Shown here one piece after another: positions 5,124-5,812 of a stretch of DNA of 5,812 nt. How positions within the stretch are numbered: position 1 is the first letter of the stretch; every line of letters starts with the position of its first letter. This DNA is from Candidatus Methanomethylophilaceae archaeon. Its GTDB lineage: Archaea; Thermoplasmatota; Thermoplasmata; Methanomassiliicoccales; Methanomethylophilaceae. Under the pieces are notes generated by a model. The model had not been told where the DNA came from. It did not search any database and saw only the letters and a list, made by a program, of their open reading frames with translations. Made by a program: the position numbers and the translations under genes. Where the stretch lies: positions 1 to 5,812 of the forward strand of contig JAEDJU010000086.1 in the NCBI GenBank assembly GCA_016296195.1, in the 5' to 3' direction.

Positions 5124-5812
5124 CTGTCCTCCGCACCACCGTCTCCTTCTGCCTCTGCCTCCTCTGGACGGAATGCTCGGTGAACACAGACCTCCCCTTC
5201 ATGTCCACACCGCAATGGTACATCATGGTGGACACCGTGGAGGGCGTGGGCGTGAAGACCTGCACCTGCTCTGGATTGGTATGGAGAACATCATGGCAGA
5301 AACGGGACAGTTCCCTCATGTCGTCATCGGTGCATCCTGGATGGGCGGCCATGAAATAGTAGGTCAGGAACTGTCTCTTTCCCCACTCCCTGTTGAGGGT
5401 GTCGAAACGTTTCTTGAACTCGATCAACCTGTCAGCGGAGGGTTTCCCCATGAGTCTAAGGACCCTGTCGGAGGTATGCTCCGGTGCAACCTTCATCTGT
5501 CCGGACACATGATGGGGTACGATCCTCCTGAGGTAGTCGTCCCCGTGTCCTTTGTCGGCGAGTATCATGTCGTACCTTATACCGGAGTTGACGAAGACCC
5601 TCCTCACACCGGGCACGGAGGATATCCTCCTCAGAAGGGCGATCTGACGGGAATGGTCGATGGGCATCCTGGGACAGGGTTTCGAACCGAGGCATCTGCG
5701 GTCCCTGCAGATCCCCTCCGAGACTTTCTTAGGGCATTCAATGCCGTACATGTTGGCCGTGGGACCGCCAACATCCTGGATTATGCCGTTGAAACCCGGT
5801 GATGATGCGATC
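5110..5812 (-). CDS. YgiQ-family radical SAM protein (5'-partial, C-terminal part)
   Basis: The last 233 residues of a YgiQ-type (UPF0313) radical SAM protein. The frame stays open past the ATG at 5751 to the window edge, where it encodes GFNGIIQDVGGPTANMYG, the conserved segment that follows the radical SAM core start. The true start and the CxxxCxxC cluster motif are therefore outside the window. Also visible are four cysteines at fragment residues 26, 35, 40 and 46, SGIRYDM, HHVSGQMKVAPEHTSDRVL at about 100-118, LTYYFMAAHPGC at 149-160, and EQVQVFTPTPSTVSTMMY at 181-198, all hallmarks of the family. Its reaction is not established. The C-terminus stops about 35 residues after the FTPTP motif, lacking the long C-terminal extension of proteobacterial YgiQ. 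It overlaps the metallopeptidase gene by 14 nt, so the two are probably co-transcribed. Confidence 0.92.
   Translation of the reverse strand, partial: IASSPGFNGIIQDVGGPTANMYGIECPKKVSEGICRDRRCLGSKPCPRMPIDHSRQIALLRRISSVPGVRRVFVNSGIRYDMILADKGHGDDYLRRIVPHHVSGQMKVAPEHTSDRVLRLMGKPSADRLIEFKKRFDTLNREWGKRQFLTYYFMAAHPGCTDDDMRELSRFCHDVLHTNPEQVQVFTPTPSTVSTMMYHCGVDMKGRSVFTEHSVQRRQRQKETVVRRTDGRR
5127..5132 (-). promoter_or_regulatory. Ribosome-binding site of the metallopeptidase gene
   Basis: GGAGGA on the minus strand, 3 nt before ATG at 5123 and inside the end of the YgiQ-family coding region. It supports this start and translation from the same mRNA. Confidence 0.65.

Noticed and set aside
5071..5802. 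Long plus-strand open frame (243 codons) opposite the YgiQ-family gene
   Set aside because: The minus strand encodes unmistakable YgiQ motifs here; the plus frame has no recognisable domain and is a by-product of codon bias.

Overview
The window looks archaeal. Start regions carry Shine-Dalgarno sequences of the AGGAGGTGAT type (GGTGAT, AGGAGG, GGAGG). One gene instead has a TATA-like box about 26 nt before its ATG and no ribosome-binding site, as expected for a leaderless archaeal transcript. None of the seven visible genes ends in TAG. Together with the gene content (an iron-complex type ABC importer with a methyltransferase, a Sel1-repeat protein, a YgiQ-type radical SAM protein), this would fit a methanogen of the Thermoplasmata/Methanomassiliicoccales type. 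That placement is inference, not proof.

Left half, rightward transcription (1-3345): a four-gene operon. It starts with the 3' part of a FecB/BtuF-like substrate-binding protein, whose 5' end lies outside the window. A class I SAM-dependent methyltransferase follows, then a FecCD-type permease and its ATPase. The last three are tightly packed (a 4-nt ATGA overlap, then a 4-nt gap). The binding-protein and methyltransferase genes are separated by a 40-nt spacer with two adjacent inverted repeats. One resembles a terminator or processing hairpin, and the other covers the methyltransferase ribosome-binding site. The three transport proteins form a complete importer for an iron-siderophore, heme or corrinoid-like compound. 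The methyltransferase may modify the imported compound or something made from it.

Centre (3346-3496): a gene-free stretch between convergent transcription units. It holds a 7-bp hairpin with a T-rich 3' flank on the plus strand and a T5 tract on the minus strand, so it could terminate both sides.

Right half, leftward transcription (5812-3497): the C-terminal part of a YgiQ-family radical SAM protein (its 5' end is outside the window) overlaps by 14 nt a SprT/YgjP-like zinc metallopeptidase. After an 82-nt gap comes a seven-repeat Sel1-like protein with its own probable promoter. A perfect 16-bp palindrome over the peptidase stop codon, and an 8-bp inverted repeat around the Sel1 start codon, are the most striking unexplained small structures.

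There are no rRNAs, tRNAs, CRISPR arrays or insertion sequences. By eye on a few 60-base samples, the left half is near 50% G+C and the right half somewhat higher; this was not computed properly.
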